A stretch of 64,000 nucleotides of DNA from Agrocybe praecox (lineage: Eukaryota > Basidiomycota > Agaricomycetes > Agaricales > Agrocybaceae). Each line of letters begins with the position of its first letter. The first letter of the stretch is position 1. A model generated the notes under the pieces. The model did no database searches. It saw only the letters and a list, made by a program, of their open reading frames with translations, and was not told where the DNA came from. Of this stretch, positions 47,145-58,853 are shown one piece after another. The DNA is taken from the NCBI GenBank assembly GCA_964017145.1, contig OZ024840.1, forward strand, positions 1,798,001-1,862,000. Direction: 5' to 3'. The translations under genes were made by a program, and so were the position numbers.

Positions 47145-48219
47145 TTAATACATTTTACTATCCACAAATGTCCCTGTCAAAACATTAAGCTTTGGAAATT
47201 CCGCCTTGTCTTCAAGCAGTGTCTCTCCCCAGCACAGCAGCTTCAACAGTCCCACCAGCTTCACCTCTTTTCCCTGGCTCAGGCTTTCCAGAATCGCTGC
47301 GTTCACCTCCCCGGCCGTCTTCAGCCGCTGTGCCGGCGACAGCAGCTCCGCAATACCGGCAGGCGCACTCGGGGTCGCCTCAAACACAAGCAGCGCCATC
47401 GTCCTCTCCAGCTCACTCAGAAACTCGGGCGACTCTTCTCCCCTCGGCGCAAGCTCGTCCTGCGCAAACTGCAGCGCCTCTTCAATTCGTCCGTGCCGTA
47501 TGTATTCAATCAGCTTCTGTTGCTGCAGTTTGAAGTACAGCGCCGGGTTCGTGTCAAGGATCTGTCACGATCGTTAGTCCTCTGTGCCACAATAGGAAAA
47601 TGGGACATGATGCATCATATTGAAGACTGAAGTTTTGGTTTACGTGTATCATCATTAACTCCGGAGAGTTTATGAGTGGTGCATGAAACGGTATAATCCT
47701 TTGCGAACAGAACAAAAGGAATCATATAACACACACCTCGGGATTCAGATCATTAACGCGTGTGATAGCGTCTTCCACGTCCCCACGTTGGAGTGCTTCT
47801 CGAATGTCCATTCGACTTTCGATGCTTTCAAAGTCAACAGGCGGCTCAAGGTTCGCTTCCTGGCTGAACTCTTCTGCAGCACTCTTGTAGCCTTCGATAA
47901 CGAGATAGTCCATTATCAGCCGATTCAGATCCCTATTTCGCAAACTAGAAGTTAGCAAAACTATCATTTATCCAAAACATCCCATAAGTGGATCAGATAA
48001 TACATGCAAAATGATTGCTCTCAACTCGGAATTTTCAGAGAGATTCCCAATTGTTTATCATCATTCAAAGAAAGAAAAACAAAATCCGAGACTCACGATT
48101 TGGTAACCTGCACATCATGCAGTCGCTTCTCCCATTCTTCTTTGCGTATGGACACTTTCGGCGGCTAAACCCTCATAAGCATATCGCTCAAACAGAGATT
48201 CGTCCAGCGTACTGACCAT
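47145..48219 (-). CDS. GID8: GID/CTLH ubiquitin ligase subunit Gid8
   Basis: Scaffold subunit of the GID (CTLH) E3 ligase, which in yeast targets gluconeogenic enzymes when glucose returns. Start: an ATG at 48217-48219 followed directly by a donor (gtcagt); the next exon begins PPKVSIRKEEWEKRLHDVQ and VTKS, then SDLNRLIMDYLVIEGYKSAA (LisH), FESIESRMDIREALQRGDVE and ILDTNPALYFKLQQQKLIEY (CTLH), IRHGRIEEALQFAQDELAPR, and the CRA part MALLVFEATPSAPAGIAELL to NVLTGTFVDSKMY. All three domains are complete. About 270 residues. The one-codon first exon is inferred from the in-frame N-terminal match, not from transcripts. Confidence 0.92.
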
Positions 48220-49366
48220 TGAAAGCAATGTTGGAGTTGTGCACTCAATTTATGCAACAGCGCTTCTTTTAGCCTTAGGGCCGGTCAGGTGAGGGATAGA
48301 GTCACGTGAATTAGCACAGCTCATAGCCTTAGCATTATCAAACCTATTCCTGGCTCCGAACCTAGTGTCTACCCAAAGCCTTCAAAATTCCGACTCACCC
48401 CAAAAAGATTTCCGCTTGGGTCTACGGTGGACAAACTCGCACTACTACTATTGTCTAATATTTAATCTCCACTGGGAGGCAACACGCGCCTTACAACGAG
48501 TTTTTCCTAATCACAAAAACGTGTTCAGAAACAAGTCATCTGGCTCGACGCTATACTAGCCTCCATTTCGATGTGATTCTGTGTCGAAGTTCGCGCACGT
48601 TATAGGCATGGGCCTCCCTTTGCCGACGGACTCCTCGAGGCGTGCATTCTTGGCTCGATTAACAATTTTCGTCGAATTAAACGCCATATCTCCAAAGATG
48701 CTTTTATGTACTTTAAGTACTTAATACCGGCAGGCTACCTTACTTAGCAAGGGTCCTTAACTCCGTCGGTCGTTCACGTCCTCCGTCCAGCGCTTGTCTG
48801 CCTTGTTTCGCATTTTTCTTTTGACGCCTCAATGTGTCAATCAGAAGATGGCCCCGTTGATCTGCGTGAGAAACTAGCTTTCTCGCTGTGATACATTCCG
48901 GACACCCCTAGTGATATACATATTTATGCACACGAGTGACTGACTGGTTGCTGGAGTGAGCTCCTCCAGACATCACGGCTCCAAAACACCTTCCCTGCAT
49001 ATGATTCTGATTGCGGAATAGAAAATCGTCCAGAGATAATGATCTCGGTCGAGGTACCACCTCAGTCTGCCATCCAATGGTTTATACATATTTTAGCTTG
49101 TATGTACTTATCACCTTGGCTTATTTAATATAACATAACATATCTGCATAGATTAAAGCCACGAGTCGGCCGACAGTTCTCAAGGAGAAGTACGTCACTC
49201 GGGAGGGAAGTATTCAAGTAACCGCGCGGAAAGACATCCAGTTAAAAGTCAAAACACATTATCTGAATGATAAGTCATAACTGTAAGTAAGCATGATTGG
49301 CACATAGCAAGGGATGTACACAAAAGTCACAAAGCAACAAATCGCGCATGAGTTGAAAGGAGTATT
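48220..49366 (-). other. 1.15 kb intergenic region
   Basis: Upstream of GID8 and 3' of the flavin monooxygenase gene. It contains a perfect 12-base palindrome ttaagtacttaa at 48713-48724. A 64-codon frame at 48365 has no recognisable features. No terminal repeats, RNA gene or transposon remnant was recognised. Confidence 0.5.
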
Positions 49367-51104
49367 TCACCCAGCCAGCTCGTAATCAACTTTAAATTGG
49401 ATCCTATTCTCCATCTCCCACTGCTTTTGCCATTCGTTGACGCGTTTCATAACGTCGGACCACTGATCTTCAGTCTCCACACCCCGGGTCCACTCCGCCC
49501 CCGTACCCAATTTCTCGATACGTGCCCAGCCACGCTTCATATACTGATATGTAAAAATATCCCTCCGCCATTGCTCGACGAATTTCTTGCCTTCGTCGGG
49601 GATAGCATTCTGCAAAAAATTAAATTAAATTAGATAAACAGGTTCGTTAAAGTTGGTAGTAGGAACATACCTTTTCCTTTAAAAAGTCGATCAACTCGTC
49701 TTGATAGTCGCTAGAGGTGCCATTGAGCATCCTATGCCCAACCGCATACGGATGAAGTCCAGCTGCGCGGACGCGCTCTTCCTGTATGGCCAGCTCCTGC
49801 AAGAGCACATCCCGCGGGGGCAGGATGGACGGGTTCACAATCGCATGTGCCGCCAACAGACTCTGCGCGACGTCCGAGGGGCAATTGGCGATCGCCGACG
49901 GTAACCCAATAAACGCGAGTGCGTTCGTAGGGTATTTCGGAGAGAGGGAGAGGATGTGCTTGTATAGAGGGAAGATGTACTTTGTGTTCGAGACGAGTCC
50001 AGAGTGAAATGTGGAGTTATCTTGCGCGAGGATGTCGACGTCCAGTTCGCCTCCGGCGGTGAGGAAGGGTTTGACCATCTCGTATCCTGTCCCGAGGATT
50101 ATCACGTCCGGGTCGAGCGTCGTTCCGTCTACGAAGATTACACCGTCTTTGGTGAAATGCGACATTTCAGGCTTCACTATGACGCCTTCTACTTCTTCGC
50201 CGGCGTGTCTAAATGAATAATATACCTGCTCGCTCGAGTCAATAAAATGTACATACGAACATGATATCACACTCACTTCTGTCGTAACTCCGATTATCTG
50301 CTGAGCAGCATCTCGTCCACTCGCTCCATTACCAACCACCAGCACCGTCTGATTAGCAAACGCCTCTGGGAAACGATAATACACCGAATGTATGATCTTT
50401 CTGGTTTTGCCTACAGGGGCATTCGCTAACCACTCATTCTGGCCCTTCCAAACTGGGATGTGCGGTATGTGGTTATTGCCAGTCGCCACGACTAGATGAT
50501 CAAATCTCTGCAGTTGCAGTTCGCCGTGACCATCCACGTCGTTGCTAATAGTGAGATCCCAGTGTCCTTCCTCGGGAGTTCCCCGCCAAGTAGCTTTATG
50601 GATCCTGTGCTGGAATTTAATGGAGTCTAGTATGTTGTGCTGTTGCGCGTAGCGCAGATGATACGCTTCTATGTGTTCGTGCCTGGGGTATAGTGGTGTA
50701 TTAGGAGGAAATGGAAGTCCGGGATAAGACATAGACGGGACGGGCGTATTCGTACGAAGACGTTGATAAAGCGGTGTCTGTGGTATATCGGGGGGAGAGA
50801 CATCATCGTCATCAGGTAGCCTATTATTTTTAGAAAGTTAGGAAAAGATATTCTGGTTTGATATAACCCAGGTTTACCAGACGCCTCCCACATTGTCTCG
50901 TTCATCAAAGAGGACTGCGTTCCAGTTCCCGTGTGTGAAAGGTTCTAGTTCAAGAAGAGTTTTGAGCATAGCCAGGCCTGCACTACCAGCACCGACAATA
51001 GCGACAGATTTTGGAGCGACGGAGGCATGTTCAGAATGTAGAGGCACTTGAGCAGGAAGGTTAGATGAGAGAAAGGAAAACAAGAGACGCTGTACGTTGA
51101 CCAT
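49367..51104 (-). CDS. Flavin-containing monooxygenase
   Basis: NADPH- and FAD-dependent N- or S-oxygenating enzyme (class B); substrate unknown. About 490 residues, five or six exons. It starts MVNVQRLLFSFLSSN; the FAD site is VAIVGAGSAGLAMLKTLLEL (GxGxxG) followed by FDERDNVGGVW. Then MSYPGLPFPPNTPLYPRHEH, the NADPH site LVVGNGASGRDAAQQI, VVATGNNHIPHIPVWKG in place of the FxGxxxH fingerprint, and VIILGTGYEMVKPFL. The C-terminal helices end RIQFKVDYELAG. The hydrophobic first residues could be a weak anchor. TATA-like sequence lies 57 bases upstream. It may belong to secondary metabolism or detoxification; its neighbours give no hint. Confidence 0.92.
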
Positions 51105-51505
51105 GAAGATGGTGTGAGATGGAACAAGGTAACAGGGACCTACCAGGGACGGAATCCGACATATATATGTACGTATCAGATATGTCTGTGTATAAGCAAT
51201 GTTGTGTTGCAATAGATCGTGCGTATCATTGAAGCAATCCGCTCGAGAGATGGCGTGCTTTCTCCTAGCCCGGAGAAGGCCTGCAGAGGAGCCTCGGCAA
51301 AGTGCAGGGAAACGAATCAACGTCCAATAAACCCGCAACGAGACTTTGGAAAAAAGATGACGTTTAAATATACAGAACAACAATGCAGGAGAGACAGACA
51401 AGAACGAAAAGGTAGAACTTGAGATAGAGATGAATCATGACAGAGGCAGATATAGCATTCCATCAAAACCGGGCCATGGCCGTGATAAATTTGTCATTGA
51501 CCAAA
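51105..51505 (-). other. Gap between RRP15 and the monooxygenase
   Basis: Upstream region of the flavin monooxygenase gene, with its TATA element at 51161-51168, and the 3' flank of RRP15. No gene seen. Confidence 0.5.
51161..51168 (-). promoter_or_regulatory. TATA-like element of the flavin monooxygenase gene
   Basis: atatatat, 57 bases upstream of the start codon at 51104 on the minus strand. Confidence 0.5.
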
Positions 51506-52321
51506 TTATGCCTTTGACACGACCCCTCCAGACCGAATCATATTGAAGAAATCGTCTTTGTCAACGGTGCCTAAGCACAGAAATTGTTAGAAAGCACCGA
51601 TAAGAAAACAGGATCTCGACCCACTCTCTTTCCCTCTGCCGATGATGTTATCCTTGTTCTTTCCTTTGTTTTTGCCCTTAGTTTCGATTGCAGGTGCAGG
51701 TAGAGTTGGTTTTCCTGTTCCGCGCTGGGCTTTTAGGTCTTCGGTAGCAGCAGTAGCAGAAGCCTGCGACTGCTGTATCACATTGAAGAGCCTCACCACT
51801 AAAAGAACATTGTCAGTTTCTTAAAGAAATGAGGATGCGTATAACATACCTCCTCGTTGCGCAACTTTCCTCAATGCTCTCTCACTTTCTCCTCCCCATC
51901 CACCGATAACGTCCGTCACTCTTGCCTTGTCCTCTTTTTCTTTTTTCTCTATCTGCAGAACCTTCTTCGCCCGTGACTCTAATTTTTCGTCATTTCGTTT
52001 GCGGGCTATTGAAGGTTTGAGGGATAGCGGTAGAGTCGATGGTGTTTCGGTTTTCAATAGAAATTCTAATGTAGCTCCGAATTTTGAACCAGCAGTCGCT
52101 CTGATTTTCCGTTTTGAAGTTTGTCGTGATTTTTGAGGTTTCATGCCTTCGATTTCAGCTTCGTCGTCTTCATCTTCATCCATCTGGGAGCCTTCTGCAC
52201 TGCTTCCCTCGTCGCTGTAGGATACTTCTGATTCAGCTTCAGAGTGAGAAGGCTGGTCATCTTCGTGTTCACTGTTGTGTTCCTCTGTAGTAGAGAGTTT
52301 CTGGCGTTTATTGAGAGGCAT
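51506..52321 (-). CDS. RRP15: rRNA-processing protein Rrp15
   Basis: Nucleolar factor for 60S subunit maturation (27S pre-rRNA processing). Three exons, about 230 residues. The N-terminal third is acidic (MPLNKRQKLSTTEEHNSEHE then EDDQPSHSEAESEVSYSDEG). A basic segment KSRQTSKRKIRATAGSKFGA follows, then the family core SKFGATLEFLLKTETPSTLP, SIARKRNDEKLESRAKKVLQ, KARVTDVIGGWGG, ERALRKVAQRG, and VVRLFNVIQQSQ. The end is TVDKDDFFNMIRSGGVVSKA, a conserved Rrp15 tail. It is divergent from the dilute-domain gene. Confidence 0.9.
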
Positions 52322-52660
52322 TGGTGATGAGAGTAGATTGAAATGAAAAGTTATTTATTTCTGGCGGTCCCGATCAAAGAATAACCGGCACGGGTTGACC
52401 TGCCAGTGTCTGAAGCCAGCCTGATAATAACACATTCTATCCTAACACAACCTCCTGTCAACTTACAACGACCTGTTGACAATCCAGTCCAGGTATCGTC
52501 CAGACTAGCACCCGTCGTCAACACCTTTCTTTTCGTTGCGCGACCTGTTTCTCAATTCTCCCCCTCTTCGCCACCGCGCATCGTCACCATCAATCCCTGG
52601 TATTAATATTCATCCGCCAACGTGTCCGACAGCGCTGCCTCTTAAGCAGACACCCTGGGT
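52322..52660. other. Divergent promoter region
   Basis: The 339 bases between the starts of RRP15 (minus) and the ankyrin/dilute gene (plus). It is pyrimidine-rich toward the latter. I see no clear TATA box and no gene. Confidence 0.5.
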
Positions 52661-55600
52661 ATGCCAACCACATCGGCACAACCAATCGATCTCTCTCCTG
52701 AACCAGACCTACACCCACTATACCCTACAACCAGTCTCATCTCTGAGCAACTCGGTTCAGATTCCGGGTTAAATCCAGCGCAGAAAGTAGAACTAGTCGC
52801 GCACTGTTTAGCGCGTGCTTGTGCTTTTGGAGACTTTGCAGTCGTTCAGTATCTCTTGACTGATTCCCATGCCCAGGCTTACGTTGATCTGGGTCTCAGA
52901 GATGAAGATGGTGTAAACTTGATCAGTCTAGCTATCTGTGGCTTTGGCGGCGAGTCTGATCGCGACGTAGAGCGAGAGGAATGTGTACGCCTCTTGGTTT
53001 CACAAGGAGCAGACATGGAAGCAGACAAAGGTGTGCAGAGACTGTTCTTACGTGGTAACCATGCTCACAACTCAATCTTTCTCAAGCGGGATGGACACCA
53101 CTCCATTATTCTGCTATCCTCGCCCCTCCTACGTTGGTTTCCTATCTATTGACCCACGGTTGCTCCCCGTTTGCTTTGACGGAGCGCAAGTTAACGCCAC
53201 TAGATATCGTGACGGCCCACTCAACGCTACCTGGGAAGGAAGATATCGCGCTTTTACTGGAGGAATGGATGCGGGGCGAAGGCTGGACCGGAGGCCGAAT
53301 GGAAGAGAGACGGAGAGCACTTGAGCAACGGCAGAAGAAAATCGGGAAGAAGAAGGAAATCTGCGAAGACCTTGGAAAAATATTAGGGGTGAATTCAGAA
53401 TGGTGGGGAAAGAACTCCGAGTATTTCGAAGCAGAGTCCGACTCTGATGAAGATGAAGAAGCGGATGAGGGTGTATATGTCAGTCATTATGCATCACCTG
53501 TAGACTCGACCACTCAAAACGAAGCCTATAGACTCCTCGACCGGATTATTCGAACATGCTGGTTTTCTCTCCGCCCTTACTCGCACAGATCTTTGAATCT
53601 CTTATCACAAACTACCGACCTACCTTTAAAGATGCTACACCTGCTAACACACTATATATGCTTGCTAGATTTGCTACTTTGAACTGCGATCACACTTGGC
53701 TGGAAGACCTCATCATTGGCGCCACAGATGCTATAGAAGATGCTTTCTTTGTATGTCTTTTTATATGCAAACAGCCATCATCTTTTTAATAACGTCATAA
53801 CAGGCTCGAGCCGAAGATCTTTCGTGCTTGGTTTTTTGGTTATATAACTGCACTGTGTGGCTACATCTTTTACGGTGCGATACATCTATAAATGAGGCTT
53901 GCGAAATGTTGGGCTCGTTCGACATTATCGAGGAAGTCATTAATTCTGTGTTTGGTGAGCTTGATTGCTTCTGAATCTCTTTCCCAACTCATAACGACTT
54001 CTCATACTTAGTTTTCATCATTCGATATGCGGAAAGGCGGATAGATCAATTACTGGACCCATCTATTTTATCATTTACACCATCAGGTTCTGAATTGGAA
54101 TCCGTACAGTTCGAATCCGAATGGTCATTCCTTCGTCCCTTTGCAGGCAAGCGTAAGCAAGCCCCTCCACCATCCCCCGCAGGACGGAGCAACGTTCCAT
54201 CTTCACCTACAAGCCCTTTACGGCCACTTACACCATCTCAGAGTCAATCCACATCCTCCTCTTCGACTTCCAGAAGCTTTTCATCGTTAAGGCAAACTAT
54301 TACTCGTGCTCAAGCCCAGTCATCAACTACTCCTCTGTCAGCTCTGTTCCAGGATCCTGTTGCTTCTCCGTCTCCAGGGGATTTATCTGCATTTCTGACA
54401 TCTCTTCACGTATTCCTGATTCTATCGGACATTAATCCAGCCATTATCACTCAGTTGTGGTCGCAAGTCATATATTGGACATCATGTATGTCTAAATACT
54501 TTTTCCCTGACAAGTTCTGACCAGAGAACAGGCGAAATATTCAACCGCGTTATCACACGAAAAAAGTATCTCTGCAGGTACGTATAATTTCTAAGTCTTG
54601 AATCACTCTTTTTAACCACATAGATAGGTCGCGTGCAGTTCAGATAAGCATGAACTTGACGGTCATTGAAGATTGGATAGAAGAGGTTGGAATTCCCCCT
54701 GGTATACAAACGCATTTTGCACCTGTCCGAGATCTTCTCAAATGGCTTCAGGTAGTATCCAATTCCAAACACGATATACTCTTACTGAATAAGCACAGCG
54801 CTTGTCATCAATTGCAGAGTTCCCGGACCTTGTCGCGACCATTCAGCACATGAAGAGTATAAATCCTTTGCAGGTAAAACCAGCGCTGTTTCATCCTCTC
54901 ATCAATCTCAATATTTTTGCCAGATGCGTCGGGCGGTCCGTGACTACAAGTATGAAGTCAACGAAGGCCGGATGACTGAAGAATGCATTCAATACCTTAC
55001 CCAACTACAAAAAGACTGGGAGAGGCATCGAGTAAAGCTCGGCGTGGAAGCAATGAGAAAAGAGGTATGTCGTGCCATTTTCATCTGGTTCAAGTCTAAC
55101 GACTTACATATCCCCAGATTTCCGAACGAGACAGAGACCGGGAAGGAAGCGTTTCTTCCTTGAACAATGATGCTGCTAGCATTTCTGGTCCTACTCCTTC
55201 GGTGGCCCCTTCAGTCGAGTCGGCGCACGCTCAACAGAGTATAGACGTCCTGTTCGACAAAACTATGGATATCTCATTATGGGAACCAGTCCGCCCACCC
55301 CAGGCACTTGGTGAACTGTTGGACTCTCGACATATGCTTCCTTTACTCTTCCCAACCGACCCCAAGCTATTAGCTGCTCTTCCTGGTAAGAAAATCGTAT
55401 TCGAGGAAACAAAACGGACTTCCAGGCAAAGCTTTTCATCGAATTCTGATAAGAGTTTAACGCAAAGCAACGTCGTAAATCCATTTTCTTGGATCTCCAG
55501 AAATCGACGGGTGCGCGAAGTGGGAGTGGGTACTTTACAGTGGGTGGATGGCATACGATCCGCCTCTCGCTGGGGTCGACTACCTGTCGCACCTGACCAT

Positions 55601-55780
55601 GAAGAAGACAGCGATGGGTCTGCATTGTCTTACGCGCAGGACGACGTCGAAGGCTTTGAACCGACTATCAAAATTAACACCCACACCACTCCTCTCACAA
55701 GAAAGCCATCTGGAAGAGCGAAGGGTAGACCTAGCATGGGCGAGACCACGCCTATTGACACATCCTTCAGCGTTCCCTGA
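52661..55780 (+). CDS. Ankyrin-repeat and dilute (DIL) domain protein
   Basis: Predicted cytoplasmic protein of about 900 residues; the DIL domain is otherwise found at the cargo-binding tail of class V myosins, so a role in transport or polarity is likely but unproved. Ankyrin repeats: LARACAFGDFAVVQYLLTD, GVNLISLAICGFGGES, ECVRLLVSQGADMEADK, then after the intron GWTPLHYSAILAPPTLVSYL and KLTPLDIVTAHSTLPG. A basic helical segment and an acidic patch (SDSDEDEEADEG) follow. The DIL region runs from NTLYMLARFATLNCDHTWLE through LSCLVFWLYNCTVWLHLLRC, a Ser/Pro-rich insert, ITQLWSQVIYWTSCEIFNRV and NEGRMTEECIQYLTQLQKDW. The C-terminal 250 residues include a Ser/Thr-rich stretch, DPKLLAALPGKKIVFEE and LPVAPDHEEDSDGSALSYAQ. 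There is no myosin motor in the window. Confidence 0.88.
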
Positions 55781-56226
55781 ACGACATTTTGTCGTATCTG
55801 CTTTACATAACGGGTATATATTTGTACATTTTAGAATCCAGTTGACTGCGTCATTCATTGTTTTGGCTATAACCAACCTTTCGTTACTATCCATGTTTTC
55901 TATTCCATTGGCTTGTAAATAAGAAATTTCTTTAATCGTGCGGACAGAGACCCCGTTCCAAATGACACTTGAAAGTTAGCAAACAAATTGCCATGCCATT
56001 GCAGGAAATTTTTGGTGCGACGGTCGTAGGGCGAAAGTTGCCGCCATGCGCAGCGATCTTCCTAATCTGGTTACTGTATTAGTACAGCCTCCTGCTACTG
56101 AGCAGTACTTTTACAACTGCCTCCTTGAATCCATGCTTGTCAACGCTCTATAACTTTACCTTCCACAACGTCCTATAACTTTATATATCTTACCCTCCCC
56201 ATTCTATTCGCTACAACGCACGTGTC
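55781..56226 (+). other. Intergenic region, dilute gene to rhomboid gene
   Basis: 3' flank of the dilute-domain gene and rhomboid promoter. A TATA element (tatata, 56182-56187) lies 45 bases before the ATG at 56227. No gene seen. Confidence 0.5.
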
Positions 56227-58375
56227 ATGGTCACAAAATACCAGCTTTCGGACACCCAAGACCCATATTCCACTCATAATGCTGAGGTCGGGTCGTCTAC
56301 AACGTTCATTGCGAGTGAGCGGGACTTTGAGAAGAAAGGATACTCCAATGAATACTACGATACTCCAGAGGATGCGTATGATCCTACAAATGTTGGAAAC
56401 CATCGTGGAGCAATGGCATCAACGTCTACCAACGGGTTGAGTTCATACCCGGACAACGACCTCAATGAACACAACTTCAATGGGAAAACTGCAGACGATC
56501 CAGCGGCACCACTCGTTCGTAATGTCACTCAGAGGCGAAAGTCCCAGTTCAACGATTTAGGTACGTGATTGACATTGTTGAGAGACACGACATGTCGTCA
56601 ATTCGACGATGCACTTACCCATTCCGTCTCCCCCTTGCTCAGAATACGCCGAACCAAAATCACAGAACGATATGGAAGGAAAGGGCAATTCATTTACCCG
56701 TTTTTTTGCCAATGCAAGATACCCTCTGGAACAAAGGATACAGGATAAAAAGCGCGGTATTGGGCGACAAAAACATCCGTTTGTGGGTGAGTAGTATACA
56801 TATCTGTTCTATGTAATGGTAATGTGTGCTAAATATTTTGTGTTTTATGCACAGTTTATGGTTTAACCATAGCCATGATTGGTGTGTTTATCTACGAGCT
56901 CATTCTGAATTCACGGCAGCAGGGAAGTCCATTATCTTTCAAGGTAAGCCGCATTCCCAGTCGTGTGGTGGACTTTGCGTATTGAGTGATCTGGAATAGC
57001 CTGTTGTCAATCCGATGTTAGGCCCGTCTTCGAGCGCACTTGTTAACGTTGGTGCACGATTTCCGCCTTGCATGAAATTCGTTACGCAAGTTCCCCCAAC
57101 AACTCTTCTCGGATGTTCGTGGAGCTTTGTTATATAATTTCTCGGGGAAAAAAAACTGAAGTTGATATTTAGGCATGAACAACACTGCCAATCCTGCCAC
57201 TCAAATCTGTACTGTCGAGGATTTATGCGGCTTTGGTGGTATGTTGCATCTCGCATCTGTATCAGAGCGCAGTTTTTTGACTGTTGGATTGATTTTAAGG
57301 CTTCCATGATAAAGTTCCAAATCAATGGTTCAGATTCATCACCGCAATATTTATACACGCTGGCATCATTCATATTCTTTTGAATATGTTGGCACAGTTA
57401 ACAGTGTCTGCTCAGGTACAGTTTCACTGCAAAGTTTATATCTATAAACTCACAGAAAATCTATAGATCGAACGGGACATGGGTTCTGGCGGCTTCTTCA
57501 TAACTTATTTTGCAGCAGGAATCTTCGGGTCAGTCTGGGCCACCCTCGTTGACATGCATTGCGTCATTTAACACCGCTTCATCCTGTAGTAATGTTCTTG
57601 GAGGAAACTTCTCCTTAGTGGGTGTCCCTTCGGTGGGGGCTAGTGGTGCAATTTTTGGCACCGTTGCGGTATGCATTCTGCAATGAAGACTATGACTTGT
57701 TTTTAAATTTGACGCTACTTAGGTGACATGGGTGGATTTATTCGCTCATTGGAAGTATCAGTATCGACCGGTTCGAAAGGTTAGCACGATACACTCTGAG
57801 TAGAAAAGCATTTACTGAATTACTTCATAGCTCATCTTGATGAGCGTAGAATTGATAGTCGGTGTTGCGATAGGATATATTCCTTGTAAGTCTCACAATT
57901 TTAGCGACTGTATTATATAACCTAACGAGGACGTTATTCGTTAGATGTCGATAACTTCGGTGTGTCCCAATGCCTGACTATGTCCTGCAGCTTCCTAACC
58001 AAGCTTTACTTAGCCCATCTCGGAGGATTTGCCATGGGTCTCTTAGTAGGAACTGTTTTCTATCCAGTAATAAGTGTGTCGAGACGGCATAAGCTTATTA
58101 TGTGGATCTTCCGCTTGGCTGCAATCCCACTCGCTGTGCTGATGTTCGTTGTCCTTACGAGGAACTTCTATACGTCAGATCCTTATGCAGGTCAGGCCAA
58201 TTCATTTTTCATTACCGCCCTTATGATATTGACTTGTTCTCCAGCTTGCAAAGGATGCAGATACCTGTCTTGCATACCCTCGTCTGCAAATAATCACTGT
58301 CAAGGGTAAGGATACTGTTGGGGTTTCCATACGTATAAAGGGACTAATATTCCCTACAGAACTGGATTATCTTGA
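56227..58375 (+). CDS. Rhomboid-family intramembrane serine protease
   Basis: Seven-span membrane protease that cleaves transmembrane segments, probably in the secretory pathway. About 520 residues over ten or so exons. A hydrophilic N-terminal region of about 190 residues carries many Ser/Asp/Asn. Then VYGLTIAMIGVFIYELIL (first helix), a luminal loop containing NVGARFPPCMKFV and TIAMIG-flanking cysteines, WFRFITAIFIHAGIIHILLN, the catalytic Ser in VPSVGASGAIFGTVAV, and the catalytic His in AHLGGFAMGLLVG. Both dyad residues are present, so it is predicted active, not an iRhom. The last helix (LAAIPLAVLMFVVLTRNFY) is followed by a short Cys-rich tail, ACKGCRYLSCIPSSANNHCQ, ending GTGLS. The tail is spread over three small exons. 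Confidence 0.93.
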
Positions 58376-58853
58376 TTTTTGCGCCCAACGCCCAGGTGGT
58401 ATAAATGGCACTGCATGGACAGTACATATTAGTTATTCGAGCCTTCCACGGACAGTAGTACATGACTCTCCTATCCCCATACCACATTTATTCCTAGCCT
58501 TTTTACAATTGTTAGACTTTGTTAACACCGGTTGTACCTATAATTATCTCACTGCAGATTCCCACCGCTAATCAAATTTCTTCGTGACGTGAGTAGTACG
58601 TGTATTTTTACATACTCAATTTTCCATATATGCACGAACGCGTTTACATGGTTGAGAAGCACCAATGCAACGACATGCTGCATGGTGAGGCACCTGCGAC
58701 ACAGATTTACTGAGTACGCGTCCACTTCAGTTTCACGAGAACTCGCCAATACTTAGGGGGTCGACCTTTCATTACCAGCCCTTTCACCTACTAGCCCTCA
58801 GCCTACCAAGTCTACATTACCCACCGTTTTCGCCTTTCTTTTCCTCATCCTCG
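58376..58853 (+). other. Intergenic region upstream of the CAS1-like gene
   Basis: 3' flank of the rhomboid gene and promoter of the acetyltransferase gene, with a pyrimidine-rich leader (58777-58850). No gene seen. Confidence 0.5.

Noticed and set aside
48220..49366. Possible transposon or solo LTR in the 1.15 kb spacer
   Set aside because: No terminal repeats, target-site duplication or transposase-like frame could be seen.
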